A stretch of 64,000 nt of DNA from Cristatella mucedo (lineage: Eukaryota > Bryozoa > Phylactolaemata > Cristatellidae), in the NCBI GenBank assembly GCA_009760855.2, contig WPIO01000049.1, positions 1 to 64,000 of the forward strand, in the 5' to 3' direction. The notes below the pieces were generated by a model that was given only the letters and a program-made list of their open reading frames with translations, was not told the origin of the DNA and made no database searches. This document shows, piece after piece, positions 50,571 through 63,875 of this stretch (its first letter is position 1; each line of letters begins with the position of its first letter). The position numbers were made by a program, and so were the translations under genes.

Positions 50571-50655
50571 CCTCCTAACGCGGTTGAGTGGCTCGCGGCA
50601 TTGGTCCGGCAGGCGCCACTCGGCCGCCTAGTCGCAATGCCGGCACCCAATGCTC

Positions 50656-51308
50656 TTACTGTCTTAAGGTGGAGCTAATATTAGTGCTGGAAGCTGTTGC
50701 GAAGCCTTTGTTCGTAAGCTTTCGCTTTTTCATCACGGCATTGCAGATGGCATCCAAGCGGCACTTTTTAGCTGACGAGCAGGCGACAGTTTCGTCAACC
50801 ATCGCAGCAGCGCCCGCGCTCGGTGGCGAGCGGGCGAGCGCCGGCGACAGCAGTGCCAGAGCGCTCGCTTGCCTACGAGTGCTGCTGGCAGCAGCTTCCC
50901 ACGTCTCTTCTTCGGGGTCAGAAGCTTCCTCACTCTCATGCTGCCTGACGTCGGCATTCGGCTCGGCTCCAGTGCCCAGAGCAGAAGTCGCATCGAGGCC
51001 GGCTGCAGCCAGCTGCATGTCCGCTCTTGCCACACGGTCGGTTGACGACGGGCGCTCAGCCGGTGGTGGGCTGTCTTCTGCGGCTTCCCCTTGACTGCCA
51101 TCATTGGTAGCTGGGCGTGTGACACTCAGCGCGGGCCTCCGACTCAGAACCGTCGACACGACAGTGTTCACCAAGAATCGCTTGTTAACCTGGGCAATCG
51201 ACGGCTTTCGCCTATAAAAAAAAACACCCCCAGCTACTTACTATTGTGGGCTCTCACTGCCTGTCGGGCACGGCGAAGCAGCTTTGCAGCCGCTTGCTTT
51301 TCTGCCAT
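50656..51308 (-). CDS. Candidate POLR1D isoform-2-like small nuclear protein
   Basis: Proposed exons: 51308-51258 and 51204-50656 (stop), joined in phase 0 across a 53-base intron (donor GTGAGA), giving 199 residues. The key match is NKRFLVNTVVSTVL, which resembles the NKRFLINTI region I recall from human POLR1D isoform 2, after a short Ala/Lys/Arg-rich start (MAEKQAAAKLLRRARQA). The rest is low complexity: Ala/Ser/Pro-rich, an acidic run (ESEEASDPEEE), then a KKRKL basic cluster suggesting a nuclear location. GC-rich unlike its surroundings. An obvious alternative intron (GTAAGT to TATAG, 30 bases) joins the exons out of frame. The start lies about ten bases past a LINE-B 3' end. Function inferred only. 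Confidence 0.5.
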
Positions 51309-51317
51309 CAATCGAGA

Positions 51318-51750
51318 TAATGCAATGTAATGTGAAGTATGTCGGTCTGTAACTATACAAAGCCACAGCAACTAAGGGAGGGCTACGCAGGAGAGCTTTC
51401 TATAGCACACTCAAAGCCTGAGCAGCTTTCGGTAGACGTTCGGTAGCCAATAAACTTCATCTCATGCAACAAAGAGAAATTGAGAAGCATAGCTGAGTCA
51501 GGGGAGCAGTTGAGGTAGTGAGTAGCATGGAAGTAGCAACTGAGGACCACTGAAAAGGATGTGCTATAGTCGGCAGCAGGACAGTAGTTGTCGTTGCCTA
51601 AGAATTGTAGACGCGAGTTCCACAGTCTACGACCTGCAGAGCTAAAACTTATGTCACCAATGGTCTTTAAGCAGAGGAATGGAACAGCTAATTTATTGTC
51701 CATACAGGACCTGAGGGCATGAGGATGCTGAAACTGGTGCAGCATTTGGG
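51318..51750 (-). mobile_element. LINE-B 3' end
   Basis: Minus strand: a coding remnant (FSSAGRRLWNSRLQFLGN, as in CR1/L2 C-termini), then the 3' UTR, ending in a short ACATT-type tail at 51318. It has the same orientation as the POLR1D-like gene and lies immediately upstream of it. Confidence 0.8.
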
Positions 51751-51872
51751 CTTAGTATGGAGGAGGCAAAGCTGAAGCTTAGTAAGATGGGCCCCCGGCG
51801 AGACGCACATCGCACGCAGGTACTACATGCAGGAGTATCTGAGAAGACAGCTAGCGCCATCCCAGCTGTCAG

Positions 51873-51874
<2 letters not shown>

Positions 51875-51917
<43 letters not shown>

Positions 51918-51940
51918 GAGAGAGAGAGAGAGAGAGAGTT
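51875..51940. repeat. (GA)n microsatellite
   Basis: About 33 GA units with one interruption (GAGTGAG). Confidence 0.95.
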
Positions 51941-52664
51941 AAGCAGCAGCACTTCTGCGTCTTAGACTACTGTGGGAAAATCCAGCTCGAGTGACGAAAG
52001 CAGCACACCGTGTGGGTGGCAACCGAGCACATGAGCAAAACCTGCAGCCAATTCGGCAGGACTGCCACGGCGTTGTGACAGCATGTCACGCATCCCAAGA
52101 GGCCACCATGACAACAATTGTCATTCGACACAAAAGATCGAATTGACTCACATTTAGTGGCAGTGTCACTTGCAACTCGAGACTCGTTGTGCACTGCTCA
52201 AAGGTATTCGTGGGCAGTGTGCACAACACCTGCTCTCTACCCACCAACATCAAACATTAAAATACTTGCAGTATAGGCGCAGCTGCTACGACTGTAAATT
52301 CGTTCGGGTAACATGACGGTTTCTAACGATGCCAGGCATACTTGAGTTATGCCAAGCATGAGAACATTATTGGCAATCAAAAAACAAACACATGCACAGT
52401 TGGCATGCATGTGTTTAGTGTGGCACCGTCCAACCGGGATTCTTTCTGACCTTTCTAGTTTGGCCATGCAAAGAGGTCACTAGCTTGTGTGGTGCTCTTC
52501 TGCTGTAATACATTCCAGAGCCAGAGTTTTACTGAAAATATATAGGCCCAACACCTCACCACAGCCCCAAGCAGAGTTTTTTAACTTTGAAATCAAACTT
52601 GCTTGCACAACAGTAACATGAGTAAAGTAGCCTCAGCCAGCATATACCCAGTAGCACTGGCATG
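51941..52664. other. Unassigned
   Basis: No gene or recognised repeat. Confidence 0.4.
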
Positions 52665-53395
52665 CAATTTGGGTTTTCTGTTCCAAAATGACCCCTCACT
52701 AGACGACCACATCAGCTCCACAATCAGGCCTGCCCACTTTCAGCTATAACATATCACAAAAATTAGGGCTAGAGTGAACAACGATACTACAGCCAAAGGT
52801 GCTTCCCGCATTCTCGACATCCCATCGGAACAACTGTAACTAATCGCTGACAAATCTTCAAGCCTTTGCATTAGGGTGCTTGCAGTTGGTGCAAACTTTG
52901 CAGCTGGGCTGATTTGTGACAAAACTGCAATTGCCATATTCCAGCATTTGTAGCTGACCCTCGGTGGCTTCCCATTAAGCGCATGGATATGGCTCCCCAT
53001 CAAGCAGATGAAGCATATTAACTTGAAAATTCTGCCACTCACTTATAAGTGCCTCATTCTCTTGCTCTGGCCTAGCAGTTTAAATGCTTCATTCTCAGGC
53101 TTTGCACCGACCGTACTATGCACTCGTCTGACTCCAGTCGTTTAGCTGTGCTGATATCCCCAGGCTTGACGAAATTTAAAAAGAAGGTAAAAAATTAACC
53201 TGATCCTTACAACATGTGCTCCATCCGAGTGAAATATCCTTTGTTTCCTTCACGCTTGCAAAAACTATGCACGTCATCACTAACCAATTGACATGCTTCC
53301 TTTCCAGTATGTGTAAAGTGCCTAGAAAAAAGATTTAGTTCTCTTAGGGAACAACAGAAATGTTGTATTATTATTAGTAGTATTAGTATTACCAT
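52665..53395 (+). mobile_element. Old LINE-A C-terminal and 3' region
   Basis: Order preserved: LDDHISSTIRPAHFQL, damaged SAARL region, PIKQ, C-terminal end, short 3' UTR, hairpin and ATT tail. Heavily diverged. Confidence 0.75.
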
Positions 53396-54081
53396 AGCCA
53401 TCATCCAAAGTTGAAGATTCTTCATTAGACAAACATACAGAAACACTTAACCCAACCCATATCATGCAAGCTGTGTCAACGTAGACACTTGGAGCTCCTT
53501 AGCTCCTTACTTTTAACTCGGTCCAACGACTACTTAGCTTAGCTTAGCCGTTACAAGTAACGGGATAGGTCTGGAAACACTTTGGGTCTCAGCCCACGCC
53601 TCTGTCGTAGAGCTCAGTGCAGCCCTACAGTGCGTCACTTCAACCTGCACTATTGACCTGCTCGCCCCAAATAGCTGAACCTCACTCGCGATGAGCAGCA
53701 ACTGAACGGCGGCTGCTGCGAGCTAGCAGCCACAGATGTCATGTATAAAATGCAAGCTCCGTGAGCACACAAGCTGGACTACTGCTGCCGTACCAAAGAA
53801 CAAGAAGGAACGCTCTGATGCTAGACTTGAGCTAAGTAGAGTTCCAGAAAACTTCCAAGGCATCGCTACATGCGCACGATAGCAGAAACTTACTTACTTA
53901 CGTTACTTACTAAACCCACATTCAGGTGCATAAATCATATAGGAGCATTTAAAATATTATAGGTAGCCGAACTAGTTAACACGGCTGTGCAAGCGCACAC
54001 CGACCCAGTAGACAAGCCAATAGAGGTAAACCTGCGCAATAAACCTAAAAAAAACCTGGTATCACATCAACCCCTACACCG
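53396..54081. other. Unassigned; GC-richer block 53540-53870
   Basis: The block has TATAAAATG at 53744 and CG-rich flanks, which could be LTR or promoter sequence, but no boundaries are clear. Confidence 0.3.
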
Positions 54082-54603
54082 ACCTACTTAGGAACGCAGA
54101 CATGGATATAGTTTCTCTGCTTTTTTTGCTGGATCTTTCGGCAGCTTTTGATACTATCGATCACCAAATTCTTCTTGGGCGCCTCTCATCTTGCCTGGGC
54201 ATCATCACTCGCACTGTCCTTTGGATACCGTACCTTTAGTCAGTATGCTCCCAAAGCCTGGAACTCACTCCGACTTCCATCACGACATCCCCTAACTTGA
54301 CCACATTTAAAAAGAAATTACAAACTCACCTATTTATGACAGCATTTAGTGGGTCCCTATGATTCGTCCTTGATGTGCTTATGCGTGCTGACACTGTTGC
54401 GTGCTGCCACTAACCATACTTGCATGCTGACCCTGTGCATGCCACCCCTAACCATGTTATTCATGCTGTTTATCCAGCATGATACCACTCACCATTCGAA
54501 TGTGTTTCCTTTGCAGCAAATGTAAAGCACCTAGGAAGAGATTGAGTTCTCCGAGGGCGCTATATCAAGTGTATCATTCATATAATAATAATTATTATTA
54601 CTA
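54082..54603 (+). mobile_element. LINE-A with RT-to-C-terminus deletion
   Basis: RT motif A region (FLLDLSAAFDTIDHQILLG) runs to LGIITRTV, then near 54220 jumps to the C-terminal end (SQSLELTP onward). The 3' UTR, hairpin and ATT tail follow. About 0.9 kb is missing relative to the longest copy. Confidence 0.85.
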
Positions 54604-55694
54604 CACGTAAGACCCACTAAAGAGCATGTTGTAGACATTGCATCTAGATTAGAGCAAATCCTTTACTCAGGAATCCTGGCTAAATCCCTTAATCGACTGC
54701 CACTGGTGCCAAGCCCAGCAGCTCGGCTAATAGGTTGCCGACGGTGTAGCTGCCGAAAGTATCATTATATTTGAGACATAATACAATAGCTCACATCGTG
54801 CACATGACTATCAAGACAAGCAATACTCGTAGGTAAAGCAGATCAACGTGCATGCTTCTTGCTGGGGCAGCTCGGGCTATCTGGTACTGATTCCAGTGTT
54901 GCGGCCCTGGAGTGAACCAACCATCCAAACATGGAACATCGATTCATTATAAGGCACCAAAAATAATGCATGCAGTATCTGTCGCATATCGTTTGTCCTT
55001 GCTCATCAGCACAGGTGCTATAAAGGTTAGCCGATTTAATAGCCTCACTTTACATAGCAGCAGACGAGCCTTAATGACTATTACACCATTGCTTGACGTG
55101 GGCAATTAAAGGAATGCCCACTGCACGACTCGAATCTACCACCGGGGTCGCGACTTGCGAGTGACTTACTCCTGGGCCAAGACGGAGGAGAAGTGGAGAA
55201 TCCTGCTAATTATGCAGACAGATCAAAGCCAAAGCTATTGTGACAGCAAAACATAAAAAGTAGATGAGCTCAATCAGTTGGACTAATATCATGCTCAACA
55301 TCCCAAAGAAGTATCGAAGCACCAGAAAGAATGAAGGTGCCGTTCCCTCCGCAGGAATTTAACCCATGGCGTGTGGAATTAGTAAAAAAAGTCATACCAA
55401 GTCACTAATTTTGGCGAATGGTTAAAATGCTCTAAACCTTTTATAACTTAAAAAACTATGACAGCTTTAAAATAATTATCAATTAGGATCAACTCAATCA
55501 ACTTTACAATCAAGAGCAGTACAATCTACACACATGAGACTACGAAAGCTCAATCAACTTGTGTTAAGCTTACAGAGAAGAAGCGACACTCCACAGGTCA
55601 TGGGCAACACCCTAAAAAAAGCCATACCAAAACATTATCTAATTTACACAATACGTGTACCCAGAAGATACGTGGTTCTCATTAAAACGAGGGG
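54604..55694. other. Unassigned
   Basis: No supported gene. Sequence just before 55695 is not LINE-B and has no clear features. Confidence 0.4.
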
Positions 55695-57958
55695 GGGACA
55701 CAACGATGCCTACCCCACCTGTTCGGTCTCGTTTACTGTTCCTGCTCCCTCGTACGTACAGGGCAATGTCGAATTTGCCAAACGACGTAACTTACAAAGC
55801 ATTGACATGCACAAGTTTTTGAAATCTGTTTGTGATGCAGGTCTTCTTGATCTGCATTCGGACTCGACGGGCAGCCTCGATACCCTCACTGATGCGATAA
55901 ATCTGACACTCAGGAGTGCTCTTGACAAGCATGCTCCCGTTCGCTCTATCCGCGCTCAAAGTCGTGGAGATTCCTTTAAATTTACAAAAAAACTCCTTAA
56001 GATGTGCCGGGTTAAGCGCAGTCTAGAACTTTGTTTCAAGAAATCGGGGTCTGAGGCAGATCTAGTCAATTTTAAAGACTTCCTTCGAGTTTACACCCCG
56101 AAAGCTTAAAAAAGCCAGGGCTTCTTTCTTCATCTGAAAGCTGAATTCCTGCGGGACGCACACTAAACAGATTTAAAAGACAGTAAACCATTTACTGGCC
56201 AATGCTGTGAGGTCGGACTCCCCAGATGATAAGGGCTCAGCCGAAAACTTTTCAGCCTTCTTTACTGAAAAAATTGTGCACATTCATGCCTCCATTAAGC
56301 CGCCTCCGACCAAAGCAATCGCCGTCCCTCAACCTGTGACCTTCCTTAAAAGGTTCTCTGATGTTTCTGCATGTGATGTGGCTGCCTCAATAAGGTCAAG
56401 CAAAAAGAGCTCGTCTCCTGAAGACCCCATACCTTCATCTCTGTGGTCTTCACTAGCAGACCAACTTAGCCATGCCATAACCGAGATTTTTAATGCTTCT
56501 TTGGGAAGAGGGGTCGTCCCCAAGTCCTTCAAATCGGCAATCGTTAGACCTATTCTTAAAAAGCCTGGATTAGACACAGAGGTCCTAGCAAACTATCGCC
56601 TAGTTTCCCTTCTTCCATCCTTATCAAAGATTCTTGAAAAAATTGTTTCTTAGCCGCTGGTCAAACGTATTGAAAATAATGGAATGTCAGAAACATTTCA
56701 ATCAGGGTTCAAGAGGCAGCACTCTACTGAAACTACTCTCCTCCGTGTTAACAATGACATTCAACGTGGCAACGACGACGGAGATGTCACTGCACTAGCT
56801 CTGCTAGATCTGTCTGCTACCTTCGACACCATTGATCCCGAAGTTCTGCTGGAACGATTGAGAACAACGATCGGTCTGGCAGAAGAAGCACTGGCGTGGT
56901 TTAAATCATACTTGTCTGATCGTGTTCAATCCGTGTCGTGTGGGGGTCGGGTCTCAGACACGAGAAAGGTCACCTGTGGAGTCCCTCAAGGGTCTGTACT
57001 TGGTCCCTTGCTATTCTCCATTTATACACAACCTCTGGGAAAAGTGATTAAGGCACATGGAATAGGATATCCCTTCTATGCTGACGATACTCAGTTGTAT
57101 TTGTCATTTAAACCGTCGGAATCTGCTGCAGCAACTGAGAAACTGAATGCTTGCCTTGCCGATATTCGATCCTGGATGTCGGAAAACTTCCTGAAATTAA
57201 ATGATGATAAAACCGAACTGCTGCTCATAGGACACCCTAAGCATGTCGCTGGATTAAAAGGCTTTGCTGTTCTAAAAGGTGATGCTATTGTGCAACCCCC
57301 ACCACGTGCTCAAAATTTAGGTGTCGTGTTCGACAGCTGCCTCAATTTCAAAAGCTTCATTCAGAAGACTGCCTCTACAGCTAGCCATCACATCCGATCC
57401 CTATCCAAGATTAGGAGCTGTCTCCCACAGTGGCTTGTAAAAATTTAACTAGCTCCTTAGTTCTGTCTCGGCTTGATTATTGTAATTCCCTTTTGGCTGG
57501 GCTGCCAAAGAAAGCTATTGCAGAAAGCTATGCCACTGCAGCGGACAATTAATATGGCTGCAAGGCTAGTCTTCAAGTCCCAGCGGTTTGAGCACGTGTC
57601 TCCTTTGCTAAAAGAGCTAGGATGGCGACAGAAGCTTTAGCTCTGCAGGTCCTAGACTGTGGAACTCGCTTCCACAATTCTTATGCAACTACAACTACTC
57701 TCCTACTGCCGACTATGGCACATCCTTTTCAGCGGTCCTGAGCTGCTACTTCTATGCTACTCACTACCTCAACTGCTCTCCTGACTCTGCTATGCTTCCC
57801 ACGTTTTCTTTGTTGCGTGAGACGAAGTCTGTTGGCTACCGAATGTGTACCGAAAGCCGCTTAGGCTGTGATTGCGCTATACAAAACTCTCCTGCATAAC
57901 ACCCACATGGTCTTTATGACTTTGTGGAGTTACAGACGGAATACATTACATTACATTA
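55695..57958 (+). mobile_element. LINE-B, best copy (RT nearly complete)
   Basis: A CR1/L2-group LINE distinct from LINE-A. It starts inside the end of the endonuclease (PAPSYVQGNVEF), then pre-RT (PEDPIPSSLW), RT motif A LLDLSATFDTID (A changed to T), motif B GVPQGSVLGPLLF, motif C FYADDTQLYLSF, and thumb FLKLNDDKTELLLIG. In-frame stops lie at about 56107, 56651 and 57446, a frameshift follows, and part of the C-terminus is deleted near 57630. The 3' end carries SAGP-LWNS-type wording in a shifted frame and ACATT repeats. No longer autonomous. Confidence 0.9.
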
Positions 57959-59630
57959 CCTCAACACTTCGACCTACCGCAATGTGAATAACTGGATTAT
58001 CACTACAGAATTAGCCAAGAAAAGGCAAGTAAAGAGCAGCACCCACACTTTAGTGCAGCCTCACCCTCGGCGCAGTGTGTACATACGCAGCAGCTTCCGG
58101 GCGGTGGTGCTCGCCTAGCAAGCAGATGACACAATGGTAGCACTTATCAGTTGAACGGGCGATGAAAGGTTGCAAAAAACGAAATCGCATCGGAGCAGGA
58201 TTCGCACGAACGAATAAATATCAGCAGCTGCCATAATCAAAAGGCAGCAAAATGCGACTGAGGTATACGAGAGCTCCACTGAATGGAACTTCCCCACAAC
58301 AGCCGATGGCAAGGTGAGACAGACAAACAGAGAGACAGTGCACAAGGAAAGACCGAACTGAAACAGAAATAGCAAAACCTGGTGAAATAAAAAGCACTGC
58401 TCGAACTACCGGCCAGCTAACAGCAAAACAGCAAAGGTATGCACAGACAAGGGCAAACGAAAGCAAAAGATCACAATTCAATATAGAAACCAGCATGACT
58501 ACGATTCAAAACAGTGTGAAAAACGTGAGACTGTAGTACAATGAAATCGTGTACCACACTTTTTTACGCACCCATCTCGTACGGTCACAGCTATCTCGCA
58601 CGGCCATTGCCTTAATAAACATGCTAGAGGCCGTCAGGCAACCTGCTCTGTCCCTGTACCGCTGCTGGTCTCATCTCTTGACACTGAAGTGCTCACGGAA
58701 TGATGTACTGTAATGGACAAATGAGGCAGATCAAATGCCTAGTCACACCAGTCGAACCCATAAGCTGCCACGAATTTAGCTGTGGATTTGCTGCATAAAT
58801 ATATCTGAAGCTGAAAGGATTTAAACCCAGTCGATAAACCCCAGAAGATAAATGCAGTATTCTTCCTGACAGCGCCGATGCCGACCCTAGCTACCACACT
58901 CATTGCTCTGCCTCCAGGCTGCTCTTAACGAAAGTGACATGCTGCTGCTACTGCTCCTGCTTCTGCTGCAAAAGAATGCGCTTCTACAAAACGGTGAGCC
59001 GGCATCGCGATGTATCTACTCACCATCCGGAGACACCCCACTCGGCAGCACGCTCGGCAGCTCGCTTGCTCTCAAGAAGAATCTCGTCAACGGCAGCTCT
59101 ACAGACGAACACCAAAAAGCCCTGTGCAGGACAGGCGACCCCTCCAAGCAAAATTTGAATACCACCGCACAGCAACTGTCAGCCGGCAACGGGGAAAGCA
59201 CAGACGGCTTCCGGGTCGTGAGCCTGCTTATCATGCATCGCACATTCTTCCGAGATGACCACTGACAGTGTAGACAGACGTGAGGAAGTCACCTCCGTCA
59301 CTTCAGATTGTGAAAGACCATGGGCCATTTGGTTGCTCCTTTTAAGGCTACACACATCGGGAGTGTACCACTCCTATCGAGGTGGTGCCATAAGATTGAT
59401 CAGATCTCATACGACGTCCTAACTATCGAGTTCCGTCAAACCCCGAAATCAGGAAAGGACCATGCACGACATGCCAATTAAGCAGCAGCACCAAGCCAGT
59501 CCAACAAACTGACTTCAACAAAGACCCAGGCACGACAGTCTAATCAAGCATCAGCACCAGACAGTCCGACAATGGGCTCCTCAATCTGCATTCACAGTTT
59601 GCTGGTCGTTTGGATCCAATGCTCTCTCTT
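57959..59630. other. Unassigned; exon-like segment near 58919-58996
   Basis: One segment has a good acceptor (TCTGCCTCCAG) and donor (GTGAGC), and encodes a Leu-rich run (MLLLLLLLLLQ). No continuation is found, so it is not called a gene. The rest shows nothing recognisable. Confidence 0.3.
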
Positions 59631-61078
<1,448 letters not shown>

Positions 61079-62321
61079 TGTAGCACTTTGCTGGCCTTGG
61101 CTGAATTTTAACGCGAACAAGAGCTGTTCGGAGGCGGGCTAGAACTCCTTTGTCCTGGAGCAGTGAGCCAGAGAGGAGCGTCAGTGCGGTTAGAGAGCAA
61201 GAGCTTAAGAGCAAGCCAGAAAGCTGAGACCAGCGGTGGCGATTCGGCCTTTAGAATTGGTCCGATACCCGCGGAAGCTGCTGATTGATGTTGGCTGGCC
61301 TGTCAACCTCCGCCTTCACTCGGTCCAAGAAAGAATCGTCTGGAACACATTCGCCATTCAAGCTGGACAGAGGTGCCCTTCCAGTGGCCTACTGACCGTA
61401 TTAATTCCTTGCCGTAATGGGCCGGGGTGTCGGGCCCAATACCACTAAGCTCTTGCCCCATTGTCCCAGCTAAGTATTTAAGAGTCGAGCGACGCTCGCT
61501 CTTGGTCTTGTGCCTTTGGTCTCTTCTGGCCTTCTGTCCGGCTCTGCGCTTCGACGCCGTCGGACTCGTTTCTCTGAAAGCGAGGGAGGAGGGCGGGCGG
61601 TTCGCTGGCGATTGACGGAACAGGGAGAGACAGCGCTAGGAGGATTCGGTGGACTCCACTGAATACGTTCGTATCGCGCCCGAGCTGGCATTCTGTATTT
61701 CTTTTGTGTTTTTTGTGTGCGCGCTAGCACGTGGTCTTGGCATAGGGATTTGCCGGTGCGAGCTAGGCGTAGTTGGCGTGTGTGGAGCCCTAGTTCTCTG
61801 GTTAGGGTTTAGGCTCCAATTTGAGCTCCGTCTATTTGGGTCGTTTCCCAGTATAGATGTAAGTAGCGTAAGTGTGGAGACGTGTTTCCTCCGCTGGAGT
61901 GCTTGAGTTGGCGTGTGGGGAGTATTCTTGCCGCACTGGCGGAAACCGAGTCCTAGTTCTCCGGTTAGGGTTTAGGCTCCGGTTCGCGCCTCAGCGTGGA
62001 GGAGTATTCCCTCCGCAAGAGTGTTGGTGCTGTTGAGAACGTGCGAGGAGTGTGGAGATAAAGCTGAACTAGACGCACAGCGACTTTGTGCGCTTGCGAA
62101 TAAAGTTCAGTAAAATCCCCAATTTGTATGTCTCGCTTTCCAATTCACGCCGCAGACTCACGCCCCCCTTTAGTAACGGTAATCAGGTCAGCGCCAGAAA
62201 CGCTCGTTTCGTGGCGGCCAGCTTATTGCGCGTAGGCGCGCACTGAACGGCAGTAGGCGCAAGGCTACGCCGCTAGGTAAGCGGCAGGTCAAGCCTATCC
62301 CGCCGAGCCTTCGGCGTTACA
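61079..62321 (+). mobile_element. LTR-like GC-rich repeat
   Basis: It may run from TGTAGC (61079) or TGTCGGG (61428) to GTTACA (62321). A TATTTAAG box is at 61475 and AATAAA at 62099-62104. It has an internal degenerate direct repeat (CTCCGGTTAGGGTTTAGG-type block at about 61788 and 61951). Part recurs near the window end (63876-64000), so it is a dispersed repeat. No flanking duplication is found and no coding remnant is visible. Boundaries uncertain. Confidence 0.4.
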
Positions 62322-63596
62322 ATGCAAAAGCGACCCGATGCGCTTCCGTCAATTAGGTGGGCGATAGTGTGCCTCGCTAGCTTGGCACTTTTCCACTAGC
62401 CATTTCGAAGACGACGCCAGGATTCTTATCTCGGGTGGGAGGATGGGCGAGGTCGCTACGTGCGTCGACGCCTTGCGTTTTGGCGTTAACAACACCGCTC
62501 TTCACCCAGGCACGCTGCGAGCGAGCAAATGCGACAAAGAAAAACTACTGATGTAGGCGACGACTGTCAAAAAAAAGAGACGAGGCGGGCAGGCCGTGGC
62601 CGAGGCGCCTGCCTGCCATAGTGGCTTGAGAGCGGCGTCGTGGGGGGGCGGCGTGTCGGTGCACGAGATCGACGTCGATGTGCGACAGCCGTATGTCGTA
62701 GGCTCGTCGAGGTATACTGGTGTTGGCGGCTAAGAGCCACTGCGTCTTCTTTACCAGCATGTCGATGACTACAAAATTGTCACGGCGGGCGATGACGCCG
62801 CACGGTACCGTATATCTATCCTTCGTACGGTAGATCCTGCTGATTCGTTTAATTGATGGCACCGCCCCTAGTCGTTGTACGTACGGGCTGCTACACTCGT
62901 TGCGATGTGCGGTCGGGATGTGCTGTTAGTGACAGTAGTGACCCAGGAGTCGGGGGGAGGGTGTCCGGTGGGCGAGAGGGGCGAAGAGAGTCGTGTGTCC
63001 CCCAGCTCCGTGCGTAGTGAAATATACCAGCGGCGCGCTGCTCGTCGGCTGGCGTTCTGTGCTGTGCGCGACGGCAACCAAACTACAGGTTCCTCGACGC
63101 TGTCCTTTCGGATATATAAACGTGGGTTCAGTACGTTAACTCTTCGCTTACAAAAATCGATCGCCGGCGGGAGTGCCCGCTCCCCGGGTAACGGAAATTA
63201 GCTGCGGGGCACAGGATCGCATTTAAGGAACGCAGCCTACGCGAAATGCCCGGCGAGCGATTAAGTTCGCCTAAGGTGCCATAAATATGCTCGATTTTTA
63301 CGCTCGCAGCTTATGCTCGTTTTGTATCAGTGTAGCATTACGCTATATATTCAGCCTTGCTTTGTGTGGTTCCATACTCTAACAGCACGTATGCGACAAC
63401 GCCCAGAACACCAAAGCGGACTTACAGAGGCGGACGCTATATCGAGTGTACGACGATGGTGAGGCTTATTATTATTATTCTCGCGGGCTCCCGTAGCGCT
63501 TCCGAACACATCCGTCCTCCCGTCTGTAGCACAGCGCCGGCCTGACTCAGTTTTAGAGTGCATTAGAATTGCTCAGCAGGAAACACCTCTGTCCTA
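62322..63596. other. GC-rich, CpG-rich, unassigned
   Basis: Overlapping open frames on both strands reflect the base composition. A GGATATATAAACG box lies near 63110. This may be internal sequence of an LTR element or a CpG-rich promoter region, with no decisive motif. Confidence 0.3.
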
Positions 63597-63834
63597 GAGC
63601 AAGGGGACGCACAGGTCGCTGAGGTGATTGATATTGGCTGGAATGTCAACCCTATAGCTCCTGCAAGCAATTTGAGAAGAGGGCAATGCTTGCCCAAGGT
63701 CGATGTCGCCGCCAGCCATTCTAGATTTGCTGGACGGTTTCGGTGAGAACAAAAGAAGTGGGTGAAGAGCATCTGCATTTTCGAGCTGTGAGCAAGGGGA
63801 CGCACAGGTCGCTGAGGTGATTGATATTGGCTGG
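63597..63834 (+). repeat. Two copies of a 45-bp unit, 193 bp apart
   Basis: GAGCAAGGGGACGCACAGGT and the following 25 bases occur at 63597-63641 and 63790-63834. The last part (TGATTGAT-TTGGCTGG) also occurs near 61285 in the LTR-like repeat. Confidence 0.85.
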
Positions 63835-63875
63835 GTTGTCAACACCAATGTACCAGCTAGTTATCTAATGACAGG

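Noticed and set aside
50588-51125. Overlapping frames of 168 and 130 codons opposite and alongside the POLR1D-like gene
   Set aside because: GC-rich shadows. Only the minus-strand frame with the NKRFL motif has a splice acceptor and a family match.
58115-58496. Hydrophobic minus-strand frames resembling signal peptides
   Set aside because: Two overlapping frames of similar length with no splice sites or family. Probably chance.
61795-61980. Telomere-like GGTTAGGGTTTAGG
   Set aside because: Only two isolated occurrences inside a dispersed LTR-like repeat, not a telomeric array.
62545-62862. 105-codon minus-strand open frame
   Set aside because: GC-rich region with open frames on both strands and no recognised domain or boundary.
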